Positions 15,775 to 26,140 of a DNA stretch of 64,000 nucleotides are shown here, piece by piece. The position numbers and the translations under genes were made by a program. This DNA comes from Halobacteriales archaeon YIM A00010 (GTDB lineage: Archaea > Halobacteriota > Halobacteria > Halobacteriales > Haloarculaceae). Where the stretch lies: NCBI GenBank assembly GCA_025041175.1, contig JAKCFJ010000001.1, positions 2,683,526-2,747,525 on the forward strand, written 5' to 3'. Every line of letters begins with the position of its first letter. The stretch's first letter is position 1. Below the pieces are notes generated by a model. That model saw only the letters and a list, made by a program, of their open reading frames with translations. It ran no database searches and was not told the origin of the DNA.

Positions 15775-16107
15775 ATGGCCAGACCCGAGGTTCTGGATCA
15801 AATCAAGGAGGCCGAGGACGATGTCGACGACATCGTGGCCGAGGCACAGGCCGACCGCGATGAGATCATCGCCGAGGCACACGAGCGAGCCGATGAGATA
15901 CGCTCGGAGGCCGAGCAGGACGCCGATGAGCTGGCCGAGCGGCGGCTCAGCGACGCCCGAGCGGAGATCGAACGCGAGCGAGAATCGATCCTCGAGCAAG
16001 GAAACGCCGAGCGTGAGTCCCTTGAAGCGAGCGCCAGCGAGCGCGAAGCGGACGTGATCGAGGAGATCATCACAACGTTCGAGGAGACCGTCCATGCTCA
16101 GACCTGA
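15775..16107 (+). CDS. atpH: A-type ATP synthase subunit H (peripheral stalk)
   Basis: A 110-aa, almost entirely helical, heptad-rich acidic protein (EAEDDVDDIVAEAQADRDEII onward). It is the peripheral-stalk partner of subunit E. It is first in the operon and its 3' end overlaps the start of atpI by 14 bp. The family is short and low-complexity, so the call leans on position as well as the coiled-coil pattern. Confidence 0.88.
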   Translation: MARPEVLDQIKEAEDDVDDIVAEAQADRDEIIAEAHERADEIRSEAEQDADELAERRLSDARAEIERERESILEQGNAERESLEASASEREADVIEEIITTFEETVHAQT

Positions 16108-18358
16108 GCGGATGAGCCGGGTGTCGGTGACCGGTTCCACCCAAGTCATGGACGACGTGATCGAAGCCATCCACGGGATGCACCTGCTCCACCTCACCGA
16201 CTACGACGACACGTGGGAGGGGTTTGCTCCGGGGGATCCGATCGAGGGTGCTGACGAGGCGTCCGAGAAGCTCGTCACCGTTCGGTCGCTCCAGAGCATT
16301 CTCGACGTGGACGAGGAGGACGCTGCGCCCGAGCGCATCGTCACCCCGGACGCGCTCGACAACGAACTCGAATCCATCAGACAGACGGTCAACGAACTCG
16401 ATGACCGGCGGAGCGAGCTGACTGACGACCTCCGTGCGGTCAACGACCGCATCGAAACGATGGAGCCGTTTGCCGCGCTGGGTATCGATCTCGATCTGTT
16501 GTCGGGGTACGATTCGCTCTCGGTTGCGGTCGGTGAGGGCGATCCGGCGGCGGTCGAGACCACGCTCTCGGAGTCAGGCGTGACGGAGTACGAGCTGTTC
16601 GAGGAAGACGGCGTGGTCGCCGTGTTCGCACGCGCCGACGATAGCGAGGAACAACGTTCCTCGGACAGTCGGACGCAGTCCGACGATAGCAATGTCGATG
16701 TCGAGGAGCTGCTCGTCGGTGCGGCGTTCACAGCCCACGACGTTCCCGACGCGGCGGGCGATCCCGAGCGCTACATCGAGGAGCAAAAACACGAGCGCCA
16801 GCAGCTCGAATCGAAGCTCCAAACGGTCGAGGATCAGCTCGAAGAGCTGCGATTGGAACACGGCGGATTCCTGCTCGCGGCCGAAGAAACGCTGGCCATC
16901 GACGTTCAGCGCCAGGAAGCGCCGCTGTCGTTTGCAATGACGGACAACGCATTCGTTTCGGAGGGATGGATTCCCACCGAGCGCTTTGGCGAGTTCGTGG
17001 AGACGCTCCACAGCACCGTCGGCGAGCACGTGGAAGTCGACGAGCTGGAACGGGCTTCCTACGACGGCGACGGCCACCTTATCGACCGCGAGGACGTTGG
17101 CGGCGCGGCCGGCGGCCCCGATCCGGCGGCTGCGGCTGCCGATGGCGGCGAACAGATCGCCGCAGATGGTGGCGTCGACCAGGCGATGAGCAACAGCGAG
17201 CCGCCCGTGGTGCAGGACAACCCTGGCTCGGTGAAGCCGTTCGAACTGCTCGTCAAGATGTTCTCACGGCCGAAATACTCCGAGCTCGATCCGTCGATTA
17301 TCGTGTTCCTCACGTTCCCGACGCTGTTCGGGTTCATGATCGGCGATTTCGGATACGGACTTCTCTACATAGCGATTGGCTACTTCCTCGCCACGAGATA
17401 TGACGGCGTGGTAGCAAGCCTTGGTGGGATTGCACTGTGGGCCGGCGGATTTACGGCGCTGTTCGGTCTGCTCTACGGTGAGATCTTCGGGCTCCACATG
17501 CTCGGTGAGATCGTCTGGGGTGGCAATCCCCCCATACACAAGGGACTGATGCCGGCCTATGAGGAGTACGCACTGCTGTGGATGGTCCTGTGCCTGTTGG
17601 TCGGCGTGTTCCACCTAACGATCGGCTACGCGTTCTCCTTCTACGAGCATCTCAGCCACAGCGTGAGCGATGCCGTGCGGGAGAGCGGATCGTGGCTGTT
17701 CATGTTGTTGGGCTTTTGGGTGTGGATCTTCGGTGATGCTCCGATTCCGTCGGTTGGGTCTGGTTACACACCAAATTTCATAGTTGGACCGGAATCCGTG
17801 TTCAACGGTCATCCGATTGGGCTTGGATTCACGGGCTTGCCGGAGTCGGTTGGCCTCGCCGGGATCGGTTTTTTCCTGCTCGGAATCGCCCTGGTCGCCA
17901 CGACGGGGATCGTTGAAATCGCTGAAGCACTCCTACTGAAGGTTTTCTCAGACATTCTCTCCTACATCCGGATCGGAGCGGTGTTGCTTGCAAAGGCGGG
18001 GATGGCGTTCGCTGTCAATCTCATCGTATTCGGTGGATACGTCCATCACGGAGACCACGGTGAAGTGTACCACTTCATCTTCTTCAGCTCTAAGAGCCCC
18101 GCCGAGATCCCGGCCGAGGAGATGATGTTTGCCGGGCTCTTGAACGGCTCCGGTCCTGTCGAGATGCTCGTGGGAGGAGTACTTGGAATAATCATTCTCG
18201 TTCTTGGACATATTCTCGTGTTGGCGCTCGGAATTACCAGTGCCGGTCTGCAGGCCCTTCGTCTCGAATACGTGGAATTCTTCCAGAAATTCTACAACGG
18301 CGGTGGAGAGGCGTACACGCCATTCGGATACGTACGCCGATTCACGCCCGAAGAATAG
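16094..18358 (+). CDS. atpI: A-type ATP synthase subunit I (a-subunit homologue, membrane)
   Basis: A 754-aa protein of normal family length. Residues about 1-390 are cytoplasmic with two long coiled-coil stretches (about 80-140 and 225-260). From about 400 there are seven or eight membrane helices with the family blocks FPTLFGFMIGDFGYGLLY, GGNPPIHKGLMP, and LKVFSDILSYIRIGAVLLAKAGMA, which contains the arginine expected at the proton path. It forms the half-channels with the K ring. An Ala/Gly/Asp-rich insert lies at about 340-365. Confidence 0.96.
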   Translation: MLRPERMSRVSVTGSTQVMDDVIEAIHGMHLLHLTDYDDTWEGFAPGDPIEGADEASEKLVTVRSLQSILDVDEEDAAPERIVTPDALDNELESIRQTVNELDDRRSELTDDLRAVNDRIETMEPFAALGIDLDLLSGYDSLSVAVGEGDPAAVETTLSESGVTEYELFEEDGVVAVFARADDSEEQRSSDSRTQSDDSNVDVEELLVGAAFTAHDVPDAAGDPERYIEEQKHERQQLESKLQTVEDQLEELRLEHGGFLLAAEETLAIDVQRQEAPLSFAMTDNAFVSEGWIPTERFGEFVETLHSTVGEHVEVDELERASYDGDGHLIDREDVGGAAGGPDPAAAAADGGEQIAADGGVDQAMSNSEPPVVQDNPGSVKPFELLVKMFSRPKYSELDPSIIVFLTFPTLFGFMIGDFGYGLLYIAIGYFLATRYDGVVASLGGIALWAGGFTALFGLLYGEIFGLHMLGEIVWGGNPPIHKGLMPAYEEYALLWMVLCLLVGVFHLTIGYAFSFYEHLSHSVSDAVRESGSWLFMLLGFWVWIFGDAPIPSVGSGYTPNFIVGPESVFNGHPIGLGFTGLPESVGLAGIGFFLLGIALVATTGIVEIAEALLLKVFSDILSYIRIGAVLLAKAGMAFAVNLIVFGGYVHHGDHGEVYHFIFFSSKSPAEIPAEEMMFAGLLNGSGPVEMLVGGVLGIIILVLGHILVLALGITSAGLQALRLEYVEFFQKFYNGGGEAYTPFGYVRRFTPEE

Positions 18359-18592
18359 ACCGGTACTCGTTTTTGTTTACGCCGACAACACTCGTATCTT
18401 TAATTTTCGATTGTGTACACAAACCGAGATAGTCAAAGAGCCATACTACGTAGTACTAATCGCAGATAAATCCGCGGATTCGGCGCGTAGTCGTACAGTA
18501 CCGATGAAATTGGTTTGAGAAGCTTTATGGGCACTGTATAATTAGGATCAACCGTTCGGATACGAGCGAACTCTACAAAAAGCTACCAAACC
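18359..18592. promoter_or_regulatory. Gap between atpI and atpK with a probable internal promoter
   Basis: The 234-bp interval is A+T-richer than its flanks and has no convincing gene. GCTTTATGGG (about 18522-18531) and TGTATAATT (about 18535-18543) lie 50-70 bases before atpK, so the K-E-C-F part may have its own promoter, fitting the higher dose needed for the proteolipid ring. This is by eye only. Confidence 0.4.
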
Positions 18593-18838
18593 ATGATGGA
18601 AATCACTCCAATGCTGCTCGGCGCTATGGTCTTACAAGCATCGGCAATTCCTGCAAAGTCTGGAATAGCGATTGGCGTCGGACTCGCAGCGATCGGTGCG
18701 GGGATGGCAGAACGCAGCATCGGTGCGGCTGCGATCGGTGCGATCGCTGAAGACGATGACATGCTTGTGTACGGAATCCTTCTGACCGTCATTCCGGAGA
18801 CGCTGGTCATTTTCGCACTGGCTCTCAATTTCGTATAG
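18593..18838 (+). CDS. atpK: A-type ATP synthase subunit K (proteolipid, c-ring)
   Basis: An 81-aa protein with two membrane helices: a Gly-rich first (GIAIGVGLAAIGAGMAERSIG) and a second carrying the ion-binding carboxylate in IPETLVIFALAL. The two-helix, one-carboxylate form is the short proteolipid. ATG 18596 is an equally good start. It lies between atpI and atpE as in other haloarchaea. Confidence 0.95.
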   Translation: MMEITPMLLGAMVLQASAIPAKSGIAIGVGLAAIGAGMAERSIGAAAIGAIAEDDDMLVYGILLTVIPETLVIFALALNFV

Positions 18839-18871
18839 AACCACACTTCCGGATCACCCCTATCGACCATT

Positions 18872-19471
18872 ATGAGCCTTGATACGGTTGTAGAAGACAT
18901 TCGAGACGAAGCCCGCGCGCGTGCGGACGAGATACACGAAGAGGCCAACGCGGAGGCCGAGGAGATCGTCTCTGAGGCCAACGCGGAGGCCGAGGAGATC
19001 ATCGACGAGCGCGAGCGCAAGGTCGAACGAACGATCGAACAGGAGGAAGAACAGCGCCTATCGAGCGCCAAGCTCGAAGCGAAACAACAGCGCCTCGAAG
19101 CGCGTCGTGACATCCTCGAAGAGGTTCGTGAGTCAGCACAACAGCGGCTCGCAACGCTCGAAGAGAACCGCGAGGAGCTGACCCGCACGCTGCTTGCCGA
19201 CGCCGCAGCGGAGTTCGATTCCGGCACCATACAGGTGTACGGTCGCGGTGACGACGCCGAGTTGATCGAATCGATCCTCGATGACGACGAATACGACGAC
19301 TTCACCTACGCCGGCGAGTACGACTGTCTCGGCGGCGTGGTGGTCGAAAGTGACAGTTCGAGGATACGTGTGAACAACACGTTTGATTCCGTATTCGAGG
19401 ATGTCTGGGACGATAACCTGCGCGAGGTGAGCGAGCGGCTATTCGAAGGAAAGAATGAGCGCAACGGTTGA
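18872..19471 (+). CDS. atpE: A-type ATP synthase subunit E (peripheral stalk)
   Basis: A 199-aa protein. The N-terminal half is a charged coiled coil with an exact internal repeat of the ANAEAEEI type (about residues 25-45) that pairs with subunit H. The C-terminal half is globular with YDCLGGVVVESDSSRIRVNNTFDSVFE, the conserved E-subunit end. It overlaps the start of atpC by 17 bp. Confidence 0.95.
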   Translation: MSLDTVVEDIRDEARARADEIHEEANAEAEEIVSEANAEAEEIIDERERKVERTIEQEEEQRLSSAKLEAKQQRLEARRDILEEVRESAQQRLATLEENREELTRTLLADAAAEFDSGTIQVYGRGDDAELIESILDDDEYDDFTYAGEYDCLGGVVVESDSSRIRVNNTFDSVFEDVWDDNLREVSERLFEGKNERNG

Positions 19472-20510
19472 TACAGCCAACTACGGCTACGTCACGGCAC
19501 GCGTTCGGTCGCGCCGAGCATCCCTGTTTGATGAGAGCGATTACCGCAAACTGGTCCGCATGGGTCCGGGTGAGATCGCCCGGTTCATGGAGGAGACCGA
19601 GTACGAAACCGAGATGAACGCGCTCGGCGCTCGATACGGCGGTGTAGACCTCATCGAGTACGCGCTCAACCGAAATCTGGCGAAACACTTCGACGATCTC
19701 CTTCGTTTCGCCGACGGCGAGTTGTACGATTACATCGCGCGCTATCTCCGGAAGTTCGACGCGTGGAACATCAAAACGGTCATTCGTGGTGTCTACACCG
19801 ACTCCGATCAGCAAGAGATCACGGACGATCTCATTCGTGCTGGGGAGTTCTCGGACCAGCTGTTGGATCGGCTCGTCGAATCGACCTCGATCGAGATGGT
19901 CGTCGAGCGGCTTTCGAACACCATCTTCGGGCCGGCGCTCGAAGACGCCTACCCGGATTATGAGGAGACGGGCGTGCTCGTTCCGCTCGAAAACGCGGTC
20001 GATCGCGCGTTCTACTCCGACATGCTCGGCGAATTTCCGGAGGAACCGTCCGAGGGAACGAGACTGTACATCCGGTTCTTGCGCGCGGAGATCGACTTTC
20101 GAAACGTCCGGAACGCGCTTCGGCTCGCGCGCAGCGGTGCGGACATCGATCCCGGCGCGTACTACATCCCCGATGGGCGGTTGTTCGACGAGTCCGAGCT
20201 GCGCCAGCTCACTGCAAACATCGGTCAACTCACGGAGTACCTCCGTCAGGGTCCCTACGCGAGCGATCTGGACGACGCGCTGTCGGAACTCGAAGCGGCA
20301 GACAGCCTCATCGAGTTCGAGCGGGCGCTACAGCAGGCGTTGTTGGAGTACGCGGACACCCTCACGAACCGGTATCCACTGTCGATCTGTCCAGTGATCG
20401 CGTACATCCGTGCGAAAGAGCGCGAAGTCGACAACATCCGCGCGATCGCTCGGGGCAAGGAAGCAGGACTAACGGACGAGGAGATCGAAGAAGAACTGGT
20501 GATCGTATGA
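19455..20510 (+). CDS. atpC: A-type ATP synthase subunit C (central stalk-rotor adaptor)
   Basis: A 351-aa helical protein of normal length. The opening NYGYVTARVRSRRASLFDESDYRKL and the later YIRAKEREVDNIRAIARGKEAG-like block are family hallmarks. It couples the K ring to the rotor shaft. The coding region overlaps atpE (17 bp) and atpF (4 bp, ATGA). Confidence 0.95.
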   Translation: MSATVDTANYGYVTARVRSRRASLFDESDYRKLVRMGPGEIARFMEETEYETEMNALGARYGGVDLIEYALNRNLAKHFDDLLRFADGELYDYIARYLRKFDAWNIKTVIRGVYTDSDQQEITDDLIRAGEFSDQLLDRLVESTSIEMVVERLSNTIFGPALEDAYPDYEETGVLVPLENAVDRAFYSDMLGEFPEEPSEGTRLYIRFLRAEIDFRNVRNALRLARSGADIDPGAYYIPDGRLFDESELRQLTANIGQLTEYLRQGPYASDLDDALSELEAADSLIEFERALQQALLEYADTLTNRYPLSICPVIAYIRAKEREVDNIRAIARGKEAGLTDEEIEEELVIV

Positions 20511-20851
20511 GCCACCAGGACACCAACGCAAGCCAGGAGATCGGGGTCATCGGGAGCCAGGAGTTCACCACGGGGTTTCAGTTGGCCGGCGTTCGTCGGT
20601 TTGAAACCGTCCCCGAGGATCGGAAGGCGGAGGATCTCGACGACGCCGTCCAGACGATGTTGAACGACGATGACATCGGGATCGTGGTGATGCACGATGA
20701 CGATCTCCCCCACCTGTCCCGGCAGCTGCGAACCGAAGTCGAAACGAGCGTCGATCCCGTGCTCGTCACGCTGGGTGGTGGTGCCGGGAGCGGTGGACTC
20801 CGCGAGCAGATCAAGCGAGCGATCGGTATTGATCTCATGGACGAGTCCTAG
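20507..20851 (+). CDS. atpF: A-type ATP synthase subunit F
   Basis: A 114-aa small alpha/beta protein with EIGVIGSQEFTTGFQLAGVRR near the N-terminus and VMHDDDLPHL in the centre, as in F subunits that contact the rotor and regulate hydrolysis. A 137-bp non-coding gap then separates it from atpA. Confidence 0.93.
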   Translation: MSHQDTNASQEIGVIGSQEFTTGFQLAGVRRFETVPEDRKAEDLDDAVQTMLNDDDIGIVVMHDDDLPHLSRQLRTEVETSVDPVLVTLGGGAGSGGLREQIKRAIGIDLMDES

Positions 20852-20988
20852 CGAAACCGATGCGACCGTGGCCACACCGTCGAGACGGCACGCAACCCGC
20901 GTCGCGCAACGTACTTCCGAGCTAACGGCAGCGATCACGAACGGAATCGACCAGAGTCAGAGTCAATCCACTCGAACCAACACAAACC

Positions 20989-22755
20989 ATGAGTCAGGCA
21001 ACACAGGAACAGGCCGTCAGCGACGACGGCGTTATCGAAAGCGTGAGCGGTCCGGTCGTGACCGCCACGGACCTCAACGCCCGGATGAACGACGTCGTGT
21101 ACGTCGGTGAGGAAGGGCTGATGGGCGAGGTCATCGAGATCGAAGGCAACGTAACCACAATTCAGGTGTACGAGGAGACGTCGGCCGTTTCCCCCGGCGA
21201 AACGGTCACGAACACCGGCGAGCCGTTGTCGGTGGATCTCGGGCCGGGAATGCTCGACACCATTTACGACGGCGTCCAGCGGCCCCTCGACGTGCTCGAA
21301 TCCCAGATGGGTGCATTTCTCGATCGTGGGGTCGACGCCCCCGGCATCGACCTCGAAAAGACGTGGGAGTTTTCGCCCACGGTCGAGGTCGGTGAGGAAG
21401 TCGGTCCGGGCGACATCGTCGGAACGGTCGACGAGACGGTCAGTATCGAGCACAAGGTGCTCGTTCCCCCCGACTTCGAGGGCGGTGAGGTCGAGTCGAT
21501 CGAGGCGGGAGCGTTCACGGTCGAGGAAACGGTGGCAACGCTCGATTCGGGCGAGGAGGTCACGATGCACCAGGAGTGGCCGGTGCGCGAAGCCCGTCCG
21601 ACTGTCGAGAAACAGACGCCGACCACGCCGCTGGTGTCGGGACAACGCATCCTCGACGGGCTGTTCCCGCTGGCAAAGGGTGGCACGGCCGCGATCCCGG
21701 GACCGTTTGGTTCCGGAAAGACCGTCACCCAGCAGTCGCTGGCGAAGTTCGCAGACGCCGACATCGTTATTTACGTCGGCTGTGGGGAGCGCGGCAACGA
21801 GATGACCGAGGTCATCGACGACTTCCCCGAACTCCCGGACCCACAGAGCGGCAACCCCCTGATGGCCCGAACGTGTCTCATCGCCAACACCTCGAACATG
21901 CCCGTTGCGGCCCGCGAGTCGTGTGTGTACACGGGCATCACCATCGCGGAGTACTACCGCGACATGGGGTACGACGTGGCGCTGATGGCCGATTCGACCT
22001 CTCGGTGGGCCGAAGCCATGCGGGAGATCAGCTCGCGGCTCGAGGAGATGCCCGGCGAGGAGGGGTATCCCGCGTACCTCGCCGCGCGGCTCTCTGCGTT
22101 CTACGAGCGTGCGGGCTACTTCGAGAACGTGAACGGCACCGAGGGGTCCATCTCGGTGATCGGCGCGGTCTCACCGCCCGGCGGCGACTTCTCCGAGCCC
22201 GTAACGCAGAACACGCTGCGCATCGTCAAGACGTTCTGGGCGCTCGACGCCGATCTCGCCGAGCGCAGACACTTCCCGGCGATCAACTGGGACGAATCGT
22301 ACTCGTTGTACCGCAGCCAGCTCGACCCGTGGTTCGAAGACGAGATCGCGGACGATTGGTCGGACACGCGCCAGTGGGCGATCGATACGCTGGACGAGGA
22401 ATCGGAGCTACAGGAGATCGTCCAGCTGGTCGGCAAAGACGCTCTCCCGGAGGATCAGCGGCTCACCCTCGAGGTGGCTCGCTATCTCCGAGAAGCGTGG
22501 CTCCAGCAGAACGCGTTCCACGACGTGGACCGGTACTGTCCGCCGGAGAAAACGTACCAGATCCTCACAGCGATCAAGTCGTTCAACGACGAGGCGTTCG
22601 AGGCGCTGGACGCCGGCGTCCCCGTCGACGAGATCACCTCGATCGACGCGGTGCCGCGTCTGAACCGCATCGCAACCACTCCGGACGAGGAGGCCGCGGA
22701 GTTCGTCGCGGACCTCACCGAGGATATCACGAACCAACTTCGAGAGAAATACTGA
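20989..22755 (+). CDS. atpA: A-type ATP synthase catalytic subunit A
   Basis: A 588-aa catalytic subunit. The Walker A GPFGSGKT is at about residues 236-243, preceded by the A-subunit-specific insertion (residues about 115-195). [14 protein letters not shown], the [18 protein letters not shown] block and [11 protein letters not shown] are all present. It alternates with B in the hexameric head. It is followed after one base by atpB. Confidence 0.97.
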   Translation: MSQATQEQAVSDDGVIESVSGPVVTATDLNARMNDVVYVGEEGLMGEVIEIEGNVTTIQVYEETSAVSPGETVTNTGEPLSVDLGPGMLDTIYDGVQRPLDVLESQMGAFLDRGVDAPGIDLEKTWEFSPTVEVGEEVGPGDIVGTVDETVSIEHKVLVPPDFEGGEVESIEAGAFTVEETVATLDSGEEVTMHQEWPVREARPTVEKQTPTTPLVSGQRILDGLFPLAKGGTAAIPGPFGSGKTVTQQSLAKFADADIVIYVGCGERGNEMTEVIDDFPELPDPQSGNPLMARTCLIANTSNMPVAARESCVYTGITIAEYYRDMGYDVALMADSTSRWAEAMREISSRLEEMPGEEGYPAYLAARLSAFYERAGYFENVNGTEGSISVIGAVSPPGGDFSEPVTQNTLRIVKTFWALDADLAERRHFPAINWDESYSLYRSQLDPWFEDEIADDWSDTRQWAIDTLDEESELQEIVQLVGKDALPEDQRLTLEVARYLREAWLQQNAFHDVDRYCPPEKTYQILTAIKSFNDEAFEALDAGVPVDEITSIDAVPRLNRIATTPDEEAAEFVADLTEDITNQLREKY

Positions 22756-22756
22756 C

Positions 22757-24175
22757 ATGAAAGAGTATCAAACGATCACGGAGATCAGCGGTCCGCTGGT
22801 GTTCGTGGAGACGGACGAACCGATCGGCTACGACGAGATGGTCGAGATCGAGACACCGTCCGGTGAGACCCGCCGCGGGCAGGTGCTCGAAGCGGCCAGC
22901 GATCACGTTGCGATCCAGGTGTTCGAGGGCACCGACGGCATCGATCGGGACTCGTCGGTTCGGTTTTTGGGCGAGACGCTCAAGATGCCCGTCACCGAGG
23001 ATCTCCTCGGGCGGGTGCTCGACGGCTCCGGACAGCCCATTGATGGCGGTCCGGACATCGTGCCCGACGAACGCCACGACATCATCGGTGCCGCGATCAA
23101 CCCCACTGCCCGGGAGTATCCCGAGGAGTTCATCCAGACGGGGGTCGCCGCGATCGACGGCATGAACACGCTCGTTCGCGGCCAGAAGCTGCCGATCTTC
23201 TCGGCGTCGGGGCTGCCACACAACGAGCTAGCGCTCCAGATCGCCCGACAGGCGACCGTGCCCGAAGAGACCGCGGACGAAGACGAGGAGGAATCGGAGT
23301 TCGCGGTGGTGTTCGGCGCGATGGGGATCACCGCAGAGGAGGCAAACGAGTTCATGGACGACTTTGAGCGCACGGGCGCGTTGGAGCGCTCGGTGGTGTT
23401 CATGAACCTCGCCGACGACCCGGCGGTCGAGCGGACGATCACGCCGCGGCTGGTGTTGACCACCGCGGAGTATCTCGCCTTCGAGAAGGATTACCACGTG
23501 CTCGTCATCCTGACGGACATGACCAACTACTGCGAGGCGCTGCGCGAGATCGGCGCAGCCCGCGAGGAGGTGCCCGGCCGCCGTGGCTACCCGGGGTACA
23601 TGTACACGGACCTCGCGGAGTTGTACGAGCGCGCCGGCCGCATCGACGGCCGAGAGGGATCGGTGACACAGATCCCGATCCTGACGATGCCCGGCGACGA
23701 CGAGACCCACCCGATCCCCGATCTGACCGGCTACATCACGGAAGGGCAGATCTACATCGATCGGGATCTCAACTCACAGAACATCAGCCCACCGATCAAC
23801 GTGTTGCCCAGCCTCTCGCGGCTGATGGACGACGGGATCGGTGAGGGACTCACTCGCGAGGACCATGCCGATGTCTCCGACCAGCTGTACGCGGCCTACG
23901 CGGAAGGTGAGGACCTGCGCGATCTCGTGAACATCGTCGGCCGCGAGGCGCTTTCGGAAAGCGACAACAAGTATCTCGACTTCGCGGAACGGTTCGAAAA
24001 CGAGTTCGTCGACCAAGGGTTCACCACTGACCGCGACATCGACGAGACGCTCGACATCGCGTGGGATCTGCTGTCGATGCTGCCCAAAACCGAACTCAAC
24101 CGGATCGGCGAGGACCTCATTGAGGAGTATTACACCGACGACGAAGAACAGCCCGTCGAAGCCACTGCGGACTGA
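22757..24175 (+). CDS. atpB: A-type ATP synthase regulatory subunit B
   Basis: A 472-aa nucleotide-binding non-catalytic subunit. The Walker A position is degenerate ([17 protein letters not shown]), as usual in B subunits. [27 protein letters not shown] and [27 protein letters not shown] are visible. It is the last gene of the operon seen here; subunit D, which usually lies shortly downstream in haloarchaea, is not in the window. Confidence 0.97.
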   Translation: MKEYQTITEISGPLVFVETDEPIGYDEMVEIETPSGETRRGQVLEAASDHVAIQVFEGTDGIDRDSSVRFLGETLKMPVTEDLLGRVLDGSGQPIDGGPDIVPDERHDIIGAAINPTAREYPEEFIQTGVAAIDGMNTLVRGQKLPIFSASGLPHNELALQIARQATVPEETADEDEEESEFAVVFGAMGITAEEANEFMDDFERTGALERSVVFMNLADDPAVERTITPRLVLTTAEYLAFEKDYHVLVILTDMTNYCEALREIGAAREEVPGRRGYPGYMYTDLAELYERAGRIDGREGSVTQIPILTMPGDDETHPIPDLTGYITEGQIYIDRDLNSQNISPPINVLPSLSRLMDDGIGEGLTREDHADVSDQLYAAYAEGEDLRDLVNIVGREALSESDNKYLDFAERFENEFVDQGFTTDRDIDETLDIAWDLLSMLPKTELNRIGEDLIEEYYTDDEEQPVEATAD

Positions 24176-24233
24176 TCCACGTTCAATTCCGTTTTCCGAT
24201 CCTGTTTTGGTGGATGGTTGATACTGTTGGGAC

Positions 24234-25238
24234 ATGGAATGGTCTCGGGATCGAGAACTCGCGCTTCGGATGGCGGTGACGCTCGCGTTGCTCGGTGGCG
24301 TGGCGTGTGTGTTTTTCGGTGTGGTGTACGGTGCCGTGGTTGGTCTCCTCTTGTTGGTGGAATCCCACCCGCTGGTTCCGTCCGATAGCAGTGTCTGGCT
24401 CGGACTCGTTGTGACCGGAACTCTTCTTGCAGCAATGATTTATCGGGAGTACGCCGGCGGACCCCTGGCTCTCAGATTCATTGAATCGCTTCCTCCCCGA
24501 TCGGCATCGGAGCGTTCGGATTCGTTCCAACGAACCGTCGAGCAGTTGGCCCACCAGGCCGATCTTCCCGTGCCGACCGTCGTCGTCGCGGAGTCGGCAT
24601 TCGCAACGTCGTACACGAGCGGACTGACCCCCGACCGTGCAACGATCGTCGTCACGAGCGCGCTGCTCGAAGCACTCGACGCAGAGGAGCTACGAGCAGT
24701 GTTTGCCCACGAACTCGTCCACATCAAACACCGCGACGTGGCGGTCATGACAGTCGCCTCGACCCCTCTGGTCATCGCGCGATCGATGTACGAGTGGGCA
24801 GCCGAACGGAGAAAAGGAGACAAGGATTGGATCGGAGTGGGCGTGTGTTACATTGTTTCCGGGGGATTTTGGCTGCTCGGCCGACTCCTGATCCGATCGC
24901 TGTCCCGGTATCGGGAACTAGCGGCAGATCGGGGCGCTGTCGCGCTCACCGGTTCCCCGGTCGCGTTGGTGAGCGCCATCACGAAGCTCGATCGGCAATT
25001 GGACGACGTTCCCACCGATGATCTCCGGGCAGGGCGTGCGTCGATCGAAGCGTTGTCGATCGTCCCAGTCGACACACCGGTCGACGAACCCATTCGACTC
25101 GGTCCCGACGGCGACAGAATACCGGAACACCACGAGAACACGTATCGGTTCCAAAAGCTGACAGAGCCGCTGTTCACTACTCATCCATCAATGGATCGCC
25201 GGTTGGACCAGCTTCGAGAGATCGAAACGGACCTGTAG
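24234..25238 (+). CDS. M48 family metalloprotease, HtpX-like, membrane
   Basis: A 334-aa protein. Two N-terminal membrane helices (about 10-45 and 50-68) are followed by the peptidase domain with zinc motif HELVH at about 164-168. A third helix pair lies at about 180-220, and the third ligand is the Glu in RYRELAADRGA. It likely degrades or trims membrane proteins, as HtpX does in quality control. It follows atpB by 58 bp on the same strand. Confidence 0.88.
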   Translation: MEWSRDRELALRMAVTLALLGGVACVFFGVVYGAVVGLLLLVESHPLVPSDSSVWLGLVVTGTLLAAMIYREYAGGPLALRFIESLPPRSASERSDSFQRTVEQLAHQADLPVPTVVVAESAFATSYTSGLTPDRATIVVTSALLEALDAEELRAVFAHELVHIKHRDVAVMTVASTPLVIARSMYEWAAERRKGDKDWIGVGVCYIVSGGFWLLGRLLIRSLSRYRELAADRGAVALTGSPVALVSAITKLDRQLDDVPTDDLRAGRASIEALSIVPVDTPVDEPIRLGPDGDRIPEHHENTYRFQKLTEPLFTTHPSMDRRLDQLREIETDL

Positions 25239-25306
25239 CAATCGTCTGACTGTTTCAGTGGTTCGAACCTTTATCTTGCTCCCGATACCGCGATAGGGAT
25301 CGAACG

Positions 25307-25768
25307 TTATTCCTGACGTTTGAACAAGAACTTCATGTCGCCTGCGAACACCTGTTCGTCGTCCTGGTTTCGAACGTCCGAATCGATGACGACCAGTCCG
25401 GCGTCGTCCCGGCTCTCCAGTTCGCGCCGCTCGGTCACTTCGAACGTCGCCGTGAGCGTGTCACCGATGAACAGGGGATTTGGGATATCCATGTAGTTCA
25501 TCCCGAGAAACGCGATAACGGTCCGTTCGACGAACCCACACCGCTGGACCAGCCCTGTGGCGATGATGAACGTCATCGGCCCGTGGGCGATGCGTTCGCC
25601 GTACGGACCCTCCTCGGCGTACTCGGCGTTCGTGTGGAGTTCGGTCCAGTCGCCGGTGAGCATCGAGTGCATCACGAAATCCGACTCGGTGATCGTCCGG
25701 CCCGCGCTCTCGAACGTCGTCCCCTCCTCCATCTCCTCGAAGTAGTGCGGTTCGTAGCTGTACGGCAT
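25307..25768 (-). CDS. MaoC-like hot-dog dehydratase
   Basis: A 153-aa protein with the hot-dog pattern EGTTFESAGRTITESDFVMHS, the catalytic-type Asp/His segment (GDWTELHTNAEYAEE) and RIAHGPMTFIIATGL. R-specific enoyl-CoA hydratases have D...H at equivalent positions. It probably hydrates an enoyl-CoA or related thioester. It is a single gene transcribed towards the M48 protease gene. Confidence 0.85.
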   Translation of the reverse strand: MPYSYEPHYFEEMEEGTTFESAGRTITESDFVMHSMLTGDWTELHTNAEYAEEGPYGERIAHGPMTFIIATGLVQRCGFVERTVIAFLGMNYMDIPNPLFIGDTLTATFEVTERRELESRDDAGLVVIDSDVRNQDDEQVFAGDMKFLFKRQE

Positions 25769-25922
25769 ATCTCTACATCAAAACTCGACAATAAGTATGT
25801 ACCGAATGTCGAATCATTGTTGTTTTTGGCGGGAGAGACTTCCGGTGATTCGAGCCGGTGGACTCCGAGCCAGCGTGAATGGCACGAGAAACATCACTCA
25901 CGAGTTTAAACAATTAATTGAT

Positions 25923-26048
25923 ATGGATGTGAATTGGATACGGGAGTGGTACGATAGAAACCCGGTTGACGCGGTTCTCGTCGTATCGTTCTCCTTGCTA
26001 CTGATCTTCGGGTGGGGACAGATGAGTTCTACACCCGGACACGAATAG
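25923..26048 (+). CDS. Very small membrane protein, possibly the 5' part of a broken SHOCT-type gene
   Basis: A 41-aa product (starts MDVNWIREWYDRNPVDAVLV) with one membrane helix, preceded by A+T-rich sequence with TTTAAACAATTA. Its N-terminus is like that of haloarchaeal membrane proteins which end in a SHOCT domain. A SHOCT-bearing frame starts 92 bases downstream in another frame. It may be a separate small gene or the front half of a frameshifted one. Confidence 0.45.
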   Translation: MDVNWIREWYDRNPVDAVLVVSFSLLLIFGWGQMSSTPGHE

Positions 26049-26140
26049 AGCAACACGCAGGTGACCGCCTCCCGGACAACAGGATTGTTCCCGGCCAATC
26101 AGGCGACATATCGGTACATGAATCGTGTCCGGGTGTATCG

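Noticed and set aside
18872-19060. Repeated codons at the start of atpE (EEANAEAEEI twice)
   Set aside because: This is an ordinary coiled-coil repeat in a stalk subunit, not a mobile or regulatory repeat.
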